Source: Bacillota bacterium (GTDB lineage: Bacteria > Bacillota_A > Clostridia > Lachnospirales > Lachnospiraceae). Taken from it: a DNA stretch of 64,000 bases. The notes under the pieces were generated by a model, which did no database searches, was not told where the DNA came from, and saw only the letters and a list, made by a program, of their open reading frames with translations. The stretch lies in the NCBI GenBank assembly GCA_023407175.1, contig JAEYMU010000031.1, forward strand, positions 121,843 through 185,842. Direction: 5' to 3'. The first letter of the stretch is position 1, and each line of letters begins with the position of its first letter. Shown piece by piece: positions 45,072 through 54,255 of the stretch. A program made the translations under genes and the position numbers.

Positions 45072-46385
45072 CTATAAGTGAAGCAGAATCCGCGTCCTGA
45101 ACACACCGTCCTGCGCGATAAATTCCACCATGCCGTTATAACGCTCGGCGGTGTACGAGATGCTCTTTGTTCCGGTACCGCCGCCCGGCTTCTGCGATTT
45201 TGGGAAGTCGCCATCAAAGACGATATTCTCCCCACACGCGTTTTCGAAGACAAGGTGAAGCTTTCCGGCTCCGTTATACACAGAATAGGCAATCTTCACG
45301 GTGATGAATTTCGCCGCTCCGTCAGGGCAGCGCAGGCAGCCTTCCACAGCATTTTCAAAGCAATTGGCAAGAATACCGGCCAGCGCGACCTCGTCCATCG
45401 GGAGCTTTGCGGGAATACCCGCGTCAATTTCGGTTTTGATGCCGTTCTCCCTTGCACGAGCCGCCCATCTTGACAGGATGGCATTTGCGGCAGGGTGCTG
45501 ACAGATGTCCGCGAGGGCCGCATTTTCTGTCCGGCGCGTCTGCGCGTTCAAATAGGACACCGCCTCCTGCGTTTTTCCGGTCGCGAGCATCGCCAAAAGC
45601 GTGTCGTAGTGATGGCGAAGGTCATGGCGGTCGCGGCGAGCGGCGCTCACGGCGTTTTTCTGCTCCGCCAGCTGTTCCTCCCAAAGCTTATTTTGCTGGG
45701 CGAGGATTCGCCCCCGCTCCTGCTCCTCATATTTCCCCGCAATCGCGCTGATTGACCGAAAGATCAGCAGATAGACGCTGAAAAACACCAGATAGGAGCT
45801 TGCGACCAGATACCAGCGATAATCCTGCTCATACCAATAGAAACGCGGGAAATAGAGAATAACGGCCTCCAGAACATAGAAGAAAAAGGCCGCCAGCGTG
45901 ATGGAACGCCACTCTTTTCCCAGAACCTCCACCAGTCTGCGAAAGCGGGGACGCAGATACTTGAAATTGAAAAACAAAAGCGCACCGAACAGCACCGTGC
46001 GGTACAGCAAATATTCGATATTGTAAACAAGCCACGCATCCTCGGTGGTGCACAGGTCGGAAATATAGCTGATTCCAAGGTATAAATTAAACTGCGTGAA
46101 CATGACAAAAAGCGATACCGCCCATCTGTCGGCAGAGCAGATGACAATCAGCAGCAGGCTCAGCCCGACCTCGACGGGGATAATCAGGCGCTCCGCCAGC
46201 GCCTGCCCGTATAGGACCAGCAAGGCGCAATATGCCCCGGCAACCGCTATATAAATCGCAACGGTAATTGCAACCCGTTTTCTTTTCGGCTCCTTCAGCT
46301 TTATAAGTGAGAAGAAAAACAGGCTGATGTAAGCCGCTGTCTGTAAAAACCGGAGCAGCACCAATATACCTAAAAGTATCAGCAT
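45072..46385 (-). CDS. AgrC-like sensor histidine kinase (GHKL), second system
   Basis: 437 residues. About six N-terminal membrane helices (1-200), then a coiled stretch and H-box RRDRHDLRHHYDTLLAML, N-box ILANCFENAVEGCLR and G-box GGTGTKSISYTAERYNG. AGGAGG lies 5 bases before the ATG. It follows the LytTR gene by 15 bases. Codons are richer in G+C (many GCG, CGC) than the flanking genes, suggesting separate ancestry. It likely senses an extracellular peptide or membrane cue and controls the adjacent Cys-rich/lectin operon; no agrB/agrD partner is near. Confidence 0.88.
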   Translation of the reverse strand: MLILLGILVLLRFLQTAAYISLFFFSLIKLKEPKRKRVAITVAIYIAVAGAYCALLVLYGQALAERLIIPVEVGLSLLLIVICSADRWAVSLFVMFTQFNLYLGISYISDLCTTEDAWLVYNIEYLLYRTVLFGALLFFNFKYLRPRFRRLVEVLGKEWRSITLAAFFFYVLEAVILYFPRFYWYEQDYRWYLVASSYLVFFSVYLLIFRSISAIAGKYEEQERGRILAQQNKLWEEQLAEQKNAVSAARRDRHDLRHHYDTLLAMLATGKTQEAVSYLNAQTRRTENAALADICQHPAANAILSRWAARARENGIKTEIDAGIPAKLPMDEVALAGILANCFENAVEGCLRCPDGAAKFITVKIAYSVYNGAGKLHLVFENACGENIVFDGDFPKSQKPGGGTGTKSISYTAERYNGMVEFIAQDGVFRTRILLHL

Positions 46386-46400
46386 AAGGACCTCCTCCTT

Positions 46401-47123
46401 TTAAAAGCGGCAGCTGTAATCCATGTACAGCTTTCTCAGCTCTGTGTATTTTCGGCTTATGATCGGGATTTTAGCGCCGGTTGAAAAAGAAACGCTCCTT
46501 GCCGAAAGCTCGACGATGTAGTCCATATTGATGATGTAGGTGCTGCCGCACTTGTAGAAGCGCGGTTCTTCTTCGAGAAGTTCAAATAGCTCGGTTGAGG
46601 ATTTTCGAACCCTGATTAAATTGCCGTCTGATAAATATAATTTCTGAACATGGTTATCTGTTTCAGCATATACAAGCTTGTTTAGTTCCACGCGGACGAT
46701 ACCATCGACCGATTTAACGGTAAGCACCACGCCGCGTCTGTCTGCAAGGTTATTAATCGCCTTTTCAAGGGCCGTAAAGAATTCTTTTTCCGAATAAGGC
46801 TTTACCAGATAATGCGCGGCGTCAAGCGAGAACGCGTCCACCGCATGGTCGCGCGAGGTCGTCAGGAAAATGATCCGGCAGTTATCGCGCATAGCCCGCA
46901 GCTCCCGCGCCGCCTCTGTACCAAGGATGCCCGGCATATAAATATCCAGCAGCAGTACGTCAAAGCCGCCCTTTTCCGCCACATAGGTAAGCAGCTCTAA
47001 AGGCGCGGAGAAGGATTGAATTTTTATTTCATATTGCGGGTATTCACAGGCGTATTTCTTGAGCAGGCTGTCGGCCCGCTCAAGTTCATTCGGCTGGTCG
47101 TCACAGATAGCCATACGCAGCAT
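46401..47123 (-). CDS. LytTR response regulator, second system
   Basis: 240 residues. Receiver with ICDDQ, phospho-acceptor Asp60 in VLLLDIYMPG and VKPYSEKEF; then a LytTR DNA-binding domain (KLVYAETDNHVQKLYL, FYKCGSTYIINMDYIV). ATG 47123 follows AAGGAGGT at 7 bases. Promoter TTGAAG/TATAAT lies at 47257-47285. It pairs with the GHKL kinase 15 bases downstream. The high G+C codon use is shared with the kinase. Target promoter is probably that at ~44960 before the Cys-rich genes. Confidence 0.88.
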   Translation of the reverse strand: MLRMAICDDQPNELERADSLLKKYACEYPQYEIKIQSFSAPLELLTYVAEKGGFDVLLLDIYMPGILGTEAARELRAMRDNCRIIFLTTSRDHAVDAFSLDAAHYLVKPYSEKEFFTALEKAINNLADRRGVVLTVKSVDGIVRVELNKLVYAETDNHVQKLYLSDGNLIRVRKSSTELFELLEEEPRFYKCGSTYIINMDYIVELSARSVSFSTGAKIPIISRKYTELRKLYMDYSCRF

Positions 47124-47256
47124 AGCGGCCACCTCCTTATGGTATTTTTTTCTTTTCGGGAATCGGCAGGCCTGCAGGACGCTTCCCGCGCCGGGATATA
47201 TCCCTGCAAACTGCTCAGCTGCTTCACCTCCATGTGTGTATCACTGGATATCATAC

Positions 47257-47285
47257 ATTATATACACATATCCGTATAGCTTCAA
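47257..47285 (-). promoter_or_regulatory. Promoter of the second LytTR/GHKL pair
   Basis: Minus strand TTGAAG (47280-47285) and TATAAT (47257-47262), 17-base spacer, leader about 125 bases. The rest of the gap 47124-47466 shows no gene. Confidence 0.65.
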
Positions 47286-47366
47286 TAGGCAAGCGTGGTT
47301 TTCCGCTTTTGGAGCGGAGCGACACCCGGCAGCTTGATGTCAATTTCAAGTGGGCAGGGTTTAGGA

Positions 47367-47399
47367 CAAAAAAACCGCAGGACTTTAATATCCTGCGGT
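47367..47399 (-). terminator. Rho-independent terminator of nifJ
   Basis: Stem ACCGCAGGA/TCCTGCGGT with an 8-base loop and a T7 run on the minus strand, about 70 bases after the oxidoreductase stop. Confidence 0.88.
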
Positions 47400-47467
47400 A
47401 AATCCGGAAAACATCCTTATTAGCACGGGGCTAATTACGCGGCCTGTTTCTGTTATCAATCATGAAA

Positions 47468-50400
47468 TTACTTGTAAAGCTCAACCAGCTTTAACAAATG
47501 CTCATAACGCTCATTTGCAGCCTTTTCTGATGCGCTGAACAGCCTTTCAGCACGCTCAGGGAAAGCTCTCTCAAGACGTGTATAACGTGTCTCATTCTTA
47601 AGGAAATCCTGATAGGTTCCATCACCCGGCTTGGAGGTCAATGTGAATGGATTCTTTCCTTCTGCCTTAAGTGCAGGATTGAAGGAGAACAGGTTCCAGT
47701 ATCCGGCCTTAACAGCAGCCTTCATCTCATCCTGGCAGTGATTCATACCACCCTTCACTCCGTGAAGCTCGCAAGGAGCATAGCCAATGATCAAGGAAGG
47801 TCCGTCATAAGCCTCTGCTTCAGCAATTACCTTAACTGTCTGAGCCGGGTTGGCACCAAGTGCAACCTGTGCCACATATACATAGCCATAGCTCATTGCA
47901 ATTTCTGCAAGGCTCTTCTTGCCGATATCCTTACCGGAAGCAGCAAACTGGCAAACCTCACCGATATTGGAGGCCTTAGATAACTGACCGCCGGTATTGG
48001 AGTACATCTCGGTATCGAATACAAAGATATTAACGTTCTCACCGGAAGCAATTACATGGTCAAGTCCGCCAAAGCCGATATCGTAAGCCCATCCGTCACC
48101 GCCAAGAATCCATACGGATTTCTTTGCAAGGTACTGCTTCTTATTCAGAACCTCTTTTGCAAGGTCACAGCCATCTGCTGCTGCCTTCTCAACCTCTGCA
48201 AGCAATGCCTTTGCTGTCGGTGTGTTTTCTCTTGTTTTTTCCTTTGTCTCAAGGAATTTAGCATATGCTGCCTTGAATTCCTCTGTTGCCTTCTCGGAAG
48301 CAGCTATCTTCGCAAGAGTTGCGATTGCCTGCTCACGAAGCACCTTCTGTCCAAGATACATACCAAAGCCATGCTCTGCATTGTCCTCAAATAAGGAGTT
48401 AGCCCAGGCAGGACCCTGTAAGGTATCTTTATTTACTGTATAAGGACAGGTTGCTGCCGGTCCGCCCCAGATAGAGGAACAGCCGGTTGCATTAGTAATT
48501 AACATCTGCTCGCCAAAGAGCTGGGTAATTAAACGTGCATAGGAGGTTTCAGCACAACCTGCACAGCTTCCGGAGAATTCAAGAAGAGGCTGATTGAACT
48601 GTGAGCCCTTAACCGTCGTATCAGCAGGCATTCCAGGCTTCTTGCCTACATTGGCAACCAGGTAATCGAATACCGGCTGCTCATGTAACTGGGATTCCTG
48701 AGGTACCATCTGAATTGCCTTGCCAGGAGCCGGACATACGGTGATACATTCACCACAGCCCATACAGTCAAGAGGTGTTACACTTATTGTAAACTTATAT
48801 TCACCAGCCTTAGGCTTGGTATCTGCAAGCTTAATATTGGAAGGTGCTGCCTTTACTTCCTCTTCACTTAACATGAAAGGACGAATGGTAGCATGGGAGC
48901 ATACAAATGCACAGGTATTACACTGAACACATTTTACAGGATCCCATTCCGGAACTAATACCGCTGTACCGCGCTTCTCATAAGCAGAAGCACCAACCTC
49001 GAACTGTCCGTCTGCAATGTCCTTGAAGGCAGATACAGGAAGGCTGTCGCCGTCCATCAGTGCGATAGGCTCCATTAATTCTCTAACCATCTTAACTGTT
49101 TCAGGAAGTCCCTGAAGTTCTGCTACCGGAACGTCTGCTTCCGGATTTGACCAGGAGGCCGGTACCTCAACCTTATGAAGAGCGTCTACACCGGCATCAA
49201 TTGCCTTGTAGTTCATCTCTACGATTGCATCACCCTTCTTGCCATAGGACTTCTTAGCGGCATCCTTCATATATTTAATAGCATCCTCAAGCGGCATTAC
49301 CTTTGCCAATTTGAAGAAAGCGGATTGCAGGATAGTATTGGTACGCTTGCCCATACCGATTTCCATTGCCTTATCGATTGCATTGATGGTGTAAAGCTGA
49401 ATATTATTATCAGCAATATATTTCTTCGCAGCCGCATTCAGCTTGGAATCCAGTTCTTCATCGGTCCACTGGCAGTTAATCATGTAGATACCGCCCGGCT
49501 TAACGTCCTGAACCATCTTATAGCCCTTTAAAACATAGGAAGGGCTGTGGCATGCAACAAAGTCAGCCTGATTTATGTAATAAGGACTCTTGATCGGCTT
49601 ATCTCCGAAACGAAGATGGGAGATTGTAACACCGCCGGTTTTCTTGGAATCATACTGGAAATAAGCCTGAATGTACTTATCTGTGTGGTCACCGATAATC
49701 TTGGTTGAGTTCTTGTTGGCACCTACGGTACCATCACCGCCAAGGCCCCAGAACTTACACTCTACGGTACCCTTTGCAGAAGTAATCGGTGCGGGTTTAA
49801 CCTCCGGTAAGCTTAAGTTGGTTACATCATCTACGATACCGATGGTAAAGCGTGCCTTCGGAGCATCCTTTGCCAGCTCTGTATATACTGCAAATACGGA
49901 GGACGGAGGTGTATCCTTGGAACCAAGTCCGTAACGTCCGTTGGTTACAATGATATCATTTAATCCGGCTTCACGAAGTGTTGTAGCTACATCAAGATAA
50001 AGGGGCTCACCCAATGAACCGGGCTCTTTGGTACGGTCAAGTACTGCGATCTTCTTAACAGTCTTAGGAAGCACCTTAAGCAGGGAGTTGGAAACCCACG
50101 GACGATACAGACGAACCTTGATAAGTCCTACCTTCTCGCCTGCGGCAGTCAGGTAATCAATAACCTCTTCCGTTACATCACAGAAGGAACCCATCGCTAC
50201 AATAACGCGGTCCGCATCCGGAGCACCGTAATAGTTGAATAAATCATAATCTGTTCCAAGCTTTTCATTTACCTTAGCCATGTATTTCTCAACAACAGCC
50301 GGTAATGCATCATATACGGTATTGCAGGCTTCACGATGCTGGAAGAAGATATCTCCATTTTCATGAGAACCGCGCATAACCGGATGCTCGGGATTTAAGG

Positions 50401-51019
50401 AACGCTCACGGAACGCCTTAACCGCATCCATATTGCACATTTCCTTCAGATCAGCGTAATCCCATACATCTATTTTCTGCACTTCATGGGAGGTGCGGAA
50501 ACCATCAAAAAAGTTAAGGAAGGGAACCTTTCCTTCAATTGCGGAAAGATGGGCTACCGGAGCCAGATCCATAACCTCCTGAGGATTTGATTCAGCTAAC
50601 ATTGCAAAACCCGTCTGACGACAGGCATATACGTCACTATGGTCACCAAAAATATTCAGGGCCTGGGTAGCTACCGTACGTGCGGAAACATGGAACACGC
50701 TTGGAAGAAGCTCACCGGCAATTTTATACATATTGGGGATCATCAGGAGAAGACCTTGGGAAGCTGTAAAGGTTGTAGTGATAGCACCAACTGCCAGAGA
50801 ACCGTGTACGGTACCTGCAGCACCTGCTTCAGACTGCATTTCAACCACTTTAACCTGGTTGCCGAAAATGTTTTCCTGTCCGGCTGCCGACCACTGGTCA
50901 ACAGAGTCTGCCATCGGGCTGGAAGGGGTGATTGGATAAATACCTGCAACATCAGTGTACGCATACGCGACATGAGCGGCGGCGGTATTACCATCCATTG
51001 AATGTTTTATTCTGGACAT
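47468..51019 (-). CDS. nifJ: Pyruvate:ferredoxin (flavodoxin) oxidoreductase
   Basis: 1183 residues, the full single-chain homodimeric type. Domains in order: pyruvate-binding/POR N-terminal (~1-250, IYPITPSSPMAD), transketolase-like II, gamma domain (~415-600, FWGLGGDGTVGANK), a two-cluster ferredoxin domain with CVQCNTCAFVC (~700) and CMGCGECITVC (~750), and a C-terminal thiamin-diphosphate domain (GDGWAYDIGFGGLDHVI). It converts pyruvate and CoA to acetyl-CoA, CO2 and reduced ferredoxin, the central step of anaerobic fermentation. Promoter at 51075-51103 and terminator at 47367 show a single-gene unit. Confidence 0.97.
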   Translation of the reverse strand: MSRIKHSMDGNTAAAHVAYAYTDVAGIYPITPSSPMADSVDQWSAAGQENIFGNQVKVVEMQSEAGAAGTVHGSLAVGAITTTFTASQGLLLMIPNMYKIAGELLPSVFHVSARTVATQALNIFGDHSDVYACRQTGFAMLAESNPQEVMDLAPVAHLSAIEGKVPFLNFFDGFRTSHEVQKIDVWDYADLKEMCNMDAVKAFRERSLNPEHPVMRGSHENGDIFFQHREACNTVYDALPAVVEKYMAKVNEKLGTDYDLFNYYGAPDADRVIVAMGSFCDVTEEVIDYLTAAGEKVGLIKVRLYRPWVSNSLLKVLPKTVKKIAVLDRTKEPGSLGEPLYLDVATTLREAGLNDIIVTNGRYGLGSKDTPPSSVFAVYTELAKDAPKARFTIGIVDDVTNLSLPEVKPAPITSAKGTVECKFWGLGGDGTVGANKNSTKIIGDHTDKYIQAYFQYDSKKTGGVTISHLRFGDKPIKSPYYINQADFVACHSPSYVLKGYKMVQDVKPGGIYMINCQWTDEELDSKLNAAAKKYIADNNIQLYTINAIDKAMEIGMGKRTNTILQSAFFKLAKVMPLEDAIKYMKDAAKKSYGKKGDAIVEMNYKAIDAGVDALHKVEVPASWSNPEADVPVAELQGLPETVKMVRELMEPIALMDGDSLPVSAFKDIADGQFEVGASAYEKRGTAVLVPEWDPVKCVQCNTCAFVCSHATIRPFMLSEEEVKAAPSNIKLADTKPKAGEYKFTISVTPLDCMGCGECITVCPAPGKAIQMVPQESQLHEQPVFDYLVANVGKKPGMPADTTVKGSQFNQPLLEFSGSCAGCAETSYARLITQLFGEQMLITNATGCSSIWGGPAATCPYTVNKDTLQGPAWANSLFEDNAEHGFGMYLGQKVLREQAIATLAKIAASEKATEEFKAAYAKFLETKEKTRENTPTAKALLAEVEKAAADGCDLAKEVLNKKQYLAKKSVWILGGDGWAYDIGFGGLDHVIASGENVNIFVFDTEMYSNTGGQLSKASNIGEVCQFAASGKDIGKKSLAEIAMSYGYVYVAQVALGANPAQTVKVIAEAEAYDGPSLIIGYAPCELHGVKGGMNHCQDEMKAAVKAGYWNLFSFNPALKAEGKNPFTLTSKPGDGTYQDFLKNETRYTRLERAFPERAERLFSASEKAANERYEHLLKLVELYK

Positions 51020-51074
51020 TTCTAAAATCCTCCTTTAATAATATCAAAGGTCATTTGGGCCTATAATCGTCATA

Positions 51075-51103
51075 ATTTTAACATTTATTTTGAATTTTGT
51101 AAA
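51075..51103 (-). promoter_or_regulatory. Promoter of nifJ
   Basis: Minus strand TTTACA (51098-51103) and TAAAAT (51075-51080), 17-base spacer, about 55 bases before the start codon. Confidence 0.65.
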
Positions 51104-51282
51104 GCGCAACTGTGGTCTTAATTAAAATTATTGTCGTATTGTACCCGGGGGTTTTTTATTTTTCAGAATGCTGTATAATATAATTTGGAAACCTTCTCAT
51201 GATATTTGTGACGGGACAAGGCGAAGGAATGAGGCAAAAGTCCCTTCATGGGATACTAGAAAGCACAGAAATGAGGTAAATT

Positions 51283-52044
51283 ATGAAGATTGATCTTACA
51301 GGAAAGAAAGCCATTGTTACCGGGGGCTCCGGCCAGCTGGGACGCTGCATCGTACGCTCGTTAGCCGAGTGCGGAGCCGATGTGGCAATCCACTATCATA
51401 AAAACCGCACCAAGGCGGACGAGCTGGCAGCACAGCTTAAGTCAATGGGAAGAAATTCCGGAGTATTTCAGGCTGATATAACCAGTGAGCAGGAGATTTA
51501 CTCCATGCGTGACCGGGTTTATGAGGAATTTGGAAAGCCGGATATCATTGTTAATAATGCAGTGATTCAATATATCTGGAAAAGTCTGCTGGAACAGGAA
51601 ATTGCCGATTACTTCAGCCAGTTTGAGAGCTGTGTAATGCATACGGTATATATGAACAAAGCTTTTACACCGCATCTGATCGAGCAAGGCCACGGCAGAA
51701 TCATTGTCATTAATACGGAATGCGCTATCATGGCAGAAGCAGGACAGTCCGCTTATGTTGCGGGAAAGCGCGGCCTGGACGGTATCGTCCGCTGCCTTGC
51801 CAAGGAAATCGGCAAATACAATATTACGGTCAATCAGGTAGCACCAGGTTGGACCATCAGCGATAATGACCGTATGGAGCATAAGGAGGTCCAGCCGGAA
51901 TATGATAAGACAGTTCCCCTAGGACACCGTGGCTGTGATCAGGATATTGCCAATATGGTGTGCTTCCTTGCCTCCGACCTGGCTTCCTTTACCACCGGAG
52001 CCTATATTCCGGTGTCCGGCGGACGGGTGATGCCGGCCATATGA
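51283..52044 (+). CDS. Short-chain dehydrogenase/reductase (FabG-like)
   Basis: 253 residues, classical SDR. The nucleotide site is TGGSGQLGR (a variant of TGxxxGxG), with NNAV and the active-site YVAGK (Tyr158, Lys162). The usual catalytic Ser 13 residues before Tyr is Thr145 here (INTECA). The C-terminus LSGG-type ending reads GAYIPVSGGR. Substrate could be a sugar alcohol or 3-oxoacyl compound; not determined. Single gene, divergent from nifJ; TATAAT at 51174-51179 with a weak -35. Confidence 0.85.
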   Translation: MKIDLTGKKAIVTGGSGQLGRCIVRSLAECGADVAIHYHKNRTKADELAAQLKSMGRNSGVFQADITSEQEIYSMRDRVYEEFGKPDIIVNNAVIQYIWKSLLEQEIADYFSQFESCVMHTVYMNKAFTPHLIEQGHGRIIVINTECAIMAEAGQSAYVAGKRGLDGIVRCLAKEIGKYNITVNQVAPGWTISDNDRMEHKEVQPEYDKTVPLGHRGCDQDIANMVCFLASDLASFTTGAYIPVSGGRVMPAI

Positions 52045-52122
52045 TACATCCATTAAACTTCGCAGCTTATTTATATGGATCATGCTTATAAAATCAGTAA
52101 GAATTCGTTAAGAGGTCACGGA

Positions 52123-53373
52123 CTATGCCATCCTTAGCACTACCGTAACCCTCATTTCATCCCTCTGGCAGTCTGCATAAATGTCGCCGTCCATTTTCAT
52201 CATAAGCTGGCGGCTGATATAAAGTCCGAGGCCGTTTCCACTGTTATTGCCCGTATTGGAGCCTCTCCAGAAGCTTTCGAAGATATGCGGCAGTTCATGC
52301 TCGGGAAGGGTGTTGCCGCTGTTTACAACCGTTACCAGCCGGCAGTCCTCTTCCCTTGATACGGAAAGCCTGATATATCCTCCGTCCCCGTATTTGATTG
52401 CATTTTCCAGGATGTTCTGAAGCACCTCGACTGCCCTGTCAGGATCCCCCTTAATCAGGCAATTGTCATAGGACTCCCGTATGAAATCAATTTTAAGCAA
52501 AGCCAGCTTATCCTGATAATAGGCCGTTATTTTATCCATCAGCTCACTGATATAAAATTCCATGCTTCGTACCTCAAGGCTTAAGAAATCCTCGCTTGTA
52601 GCCTTCATCAGCTCTGACACAAAGCCCTCGATTTCCTTTACCTTGGCTTCGATGCTTTCCGCCGCCAGGGTACGCTTTTCCTCGCTGGCATAAAGGTTTC
52701 TTGATAATGCCCTGGCATAAAGGCTGATCGCACTTAAGGGGGTTTTAATATCATGGGATATGGACAGCACCAGTGTCTTTTTCTCCTTTTGAAGGGAAAG
52801 CTCCTTTTGCTTTTGATGCTCTAAATTCTCCCGAAGTAAATCCAATCCCCAGATGAATCTTCCGAAATACCGGCTTTTACTCTCCTTCAGTCCTATCGAT
52901 AGATTTCCTTTGGACAGCTCATAGGGAACCTCCTTCAGCCTGTGAAACGGCTCAAGAAGTTTTCCCCGGATATAAAGAAGGGAGACCAGCAATAATACTG
53001 CCATCCCTCCCAGCGCAATATTAACTGTCCCGCAGATTATTTTATATTCTTTCTTTTGCATAATTTCGTAATCAAACCGGTATAGCACTCCATTGATATA
53101 CCTGATAACATAATCGCTGTTATCCCCTTCAAGAAATGCCCTTTGATCCATGTCCTTCTTCCATACGGTCACCTTTTTTATGCAGCTGTATCGATCCATA
53201 TCAATATTCTCTAAACCATTCCCTGCTATCTCATTTTGCAGACGATTAATTTCCACACGATAGGTACGCCCTCTATCGTTATGATAAAGCCAGGAAAGCA
53301 TCAGGTTGGTACTCACAAATACGGCTGCCAGAAGGATTACGATCCCTATTATGCTTCGATGAAAGCTTCTCAT
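52123..53373 (-). CDS. Sensor histidine kinase of a BceS-like peptide-resistance system
   Basis: 416 residues. Two membrane helices (~8-30 and ~115-137) flank a ~85-residue extracellular domain. Cytosolic part: H-box LVLSISHDIKTPLS with His207, N-box LQNILENAIKYGDGG and G-box GNGLGLYISRQ. AGAAGGG precedes ATG 53373. It is the last of four genes (permease, ATPase, regulator, kinase). In related systems the kinase reads flux through the ABC transporter and induces it when a cell-wall-active peptide is present. The extracellular loop is larger than in Bacillus BceS, so it may also sense directly. Confidence 0.87.
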   Translation of the reverse strand: MRSFHRSIIGIVILLAAVFVSTNLMLSWLYHNDRGRTYRVEINRLQNEIAGNGLENIDMDRYSCIKKVTVWKKDMDQRAFLEGDNSDYVIRYINGVLYRFDYEIMQKKEYKIICGTVNIALGGMAVLLLVSLLYIRGKLLEPFHRLKEVPYELSKGNLSIGLKESKSRYFGRFIWGLDLLRENLEHQKQKELSLQKEKKTLVLSISHDIKTPLSAISLYARALSRNLYASEEKRTLAAESIEAKVKEIEGFVSELMKATSEDFLSLEVRSMEFYISELMDKITAYYQDKLALLKIDFIRESYDNCLIKGDPDRAVEVLQNILENAIKYGDGGYIRLSVSREEDCRLVTVVNSGNTLPEHELPHIFESFWRGSNTGNNSGNGLGLYISRQLMMKMDGDIYADCQRDEMRVTVVLRMA

Positions 53374-53385
53374 GGTTACACCCTT

Positions 53386-53534
53386 CTGCATATCACAAGC
53401 CTGCTTATGATACTGCTTTAATAAATAGTTTGAAAATGTCCTTTACTTTCAAACTTATACCCCTGCATATCACAAGCCTGCTTGTGATACTGCTTTAATA
53501 AATAGTTTGAAAGTGTCCTTTACTTTCAAACTTA
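53386..53534. repeat. 77-bp tandem repeat with internal palindrome
   Basis: Two copies (53386-53457 and 53463-53534), offset 77 bp, differing at two of 72 positions. Each contains a hairpin with arms AGTTTGAAA/TTTCAAACT. They fill the gap between the regulator and kinase genes. Confidence 0.9.
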
Positions 53535-53553
53535 CCTCCTTCGCAGGTATCTG

Positions 53554-54216
53554 TTATTCAAACCGGTATCCCACGCCCCAGACTGTCTTAAGCCTTACCG
53601 GATTTTTGGGGTCATCCTCGATTTTTTGTCTCAGCCACTTGATATGTACCGTCAGTGTCTGGGGTTCGCTGAAGCTGTCAAAGCCCCATATTTTATTGAA
53701 GATCCATTCTTTTTTCAGTGTCTTTCCCTTATTCTCCATCATAAGCAGAAGAAGATCAAATTCCTTTGCGGTCATTTCCAGCTCCCTGTCACCACAGAAA
53801 ACCGTCCGCTGCAATTTATCCACCTTAAGCTTTCCGTCCGCCATAATACTGCTTTCATATCTGCGCTTGAATATTCCGTTTACCTTGGCAATCAGAAGAT
53901 CGATATCATAAGGCTTTTCCATATAATCATCCGCCCCCAGCAGCAAGCCGTTCAGCTTATCCTCCCTGTCGGTCTTGGCGCTGACAATGATGATCGGAAT
54001 ATTATTGCTTAGCCTGATCTTCTGGCAGACAGCAAAGCCATCCATGCCCGGAAGCATGATATCCAATAAAATAAGCCGGACACCCTCTGTCTTAAAGACG
54101 GACAGGGCCTCCTCCCCGCTTATAGCCAGAGATACGCTGTAGCCCTCCGCTTTAAGAAAATCGCAAAGCAGGTTTCCTATCTCCCTGTTATCCTCAATAA
54201 CCAGAATATCCGTCAT
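53554..54216 (-). CDS. OmpR-family response regulator
   Basis: 220 residues. Receiver domain with VIEDN, phospho-acceptor Asp52 in LILLDIMLPGMDG and MEKPYDIDLL; C-terminal winged helix (ELEMTAKEFDLLLLMMENKG, TLTVHIKWLRQKIEDDP, VWGVGYRFE). ATG 54216 follows GGGGAG; the in-frame ATG at 54228 is part of that site. It lies 39 bases after the ATPase gene and precedes the kinase, separated from it by the 77-bp tandem repeat. It probably activates the permease promoter near 57.5 kb. Confidence 0.9.
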   Translation of the reverse strand: MTDILVIEDNREIGNLLCDFLKAEGYSVSLAISGEEALSVFKTEGVRLILLDIMLPGMDGFAVCQKIRLSNNIPIIIVSAKTDREDKLNGLLLGADDYMEKPYDIDLLIAKVNGIFKRRYESSIMADGKLKVDKLQRTVFCGDRELEMTAKEFDLLLLMMENKGKTLKKEWIFNKIWGFDSFSEPQTLTVHIKWLRQKIEDDPKNPVRLKTVWGVGYRFE

Positions 54217-54255
54217 AGCTCTCCCCATTTCTGCTCCCGCTGCTTGCAGACCCTG

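Noticed and set aside
45452..45755. Plus-strand readings of 86-99 residues inside the GHKL kinase
   Set aside because: Shadows in GC-rich coding DNA; Arg/Pro-rich composition and no ribosome site.
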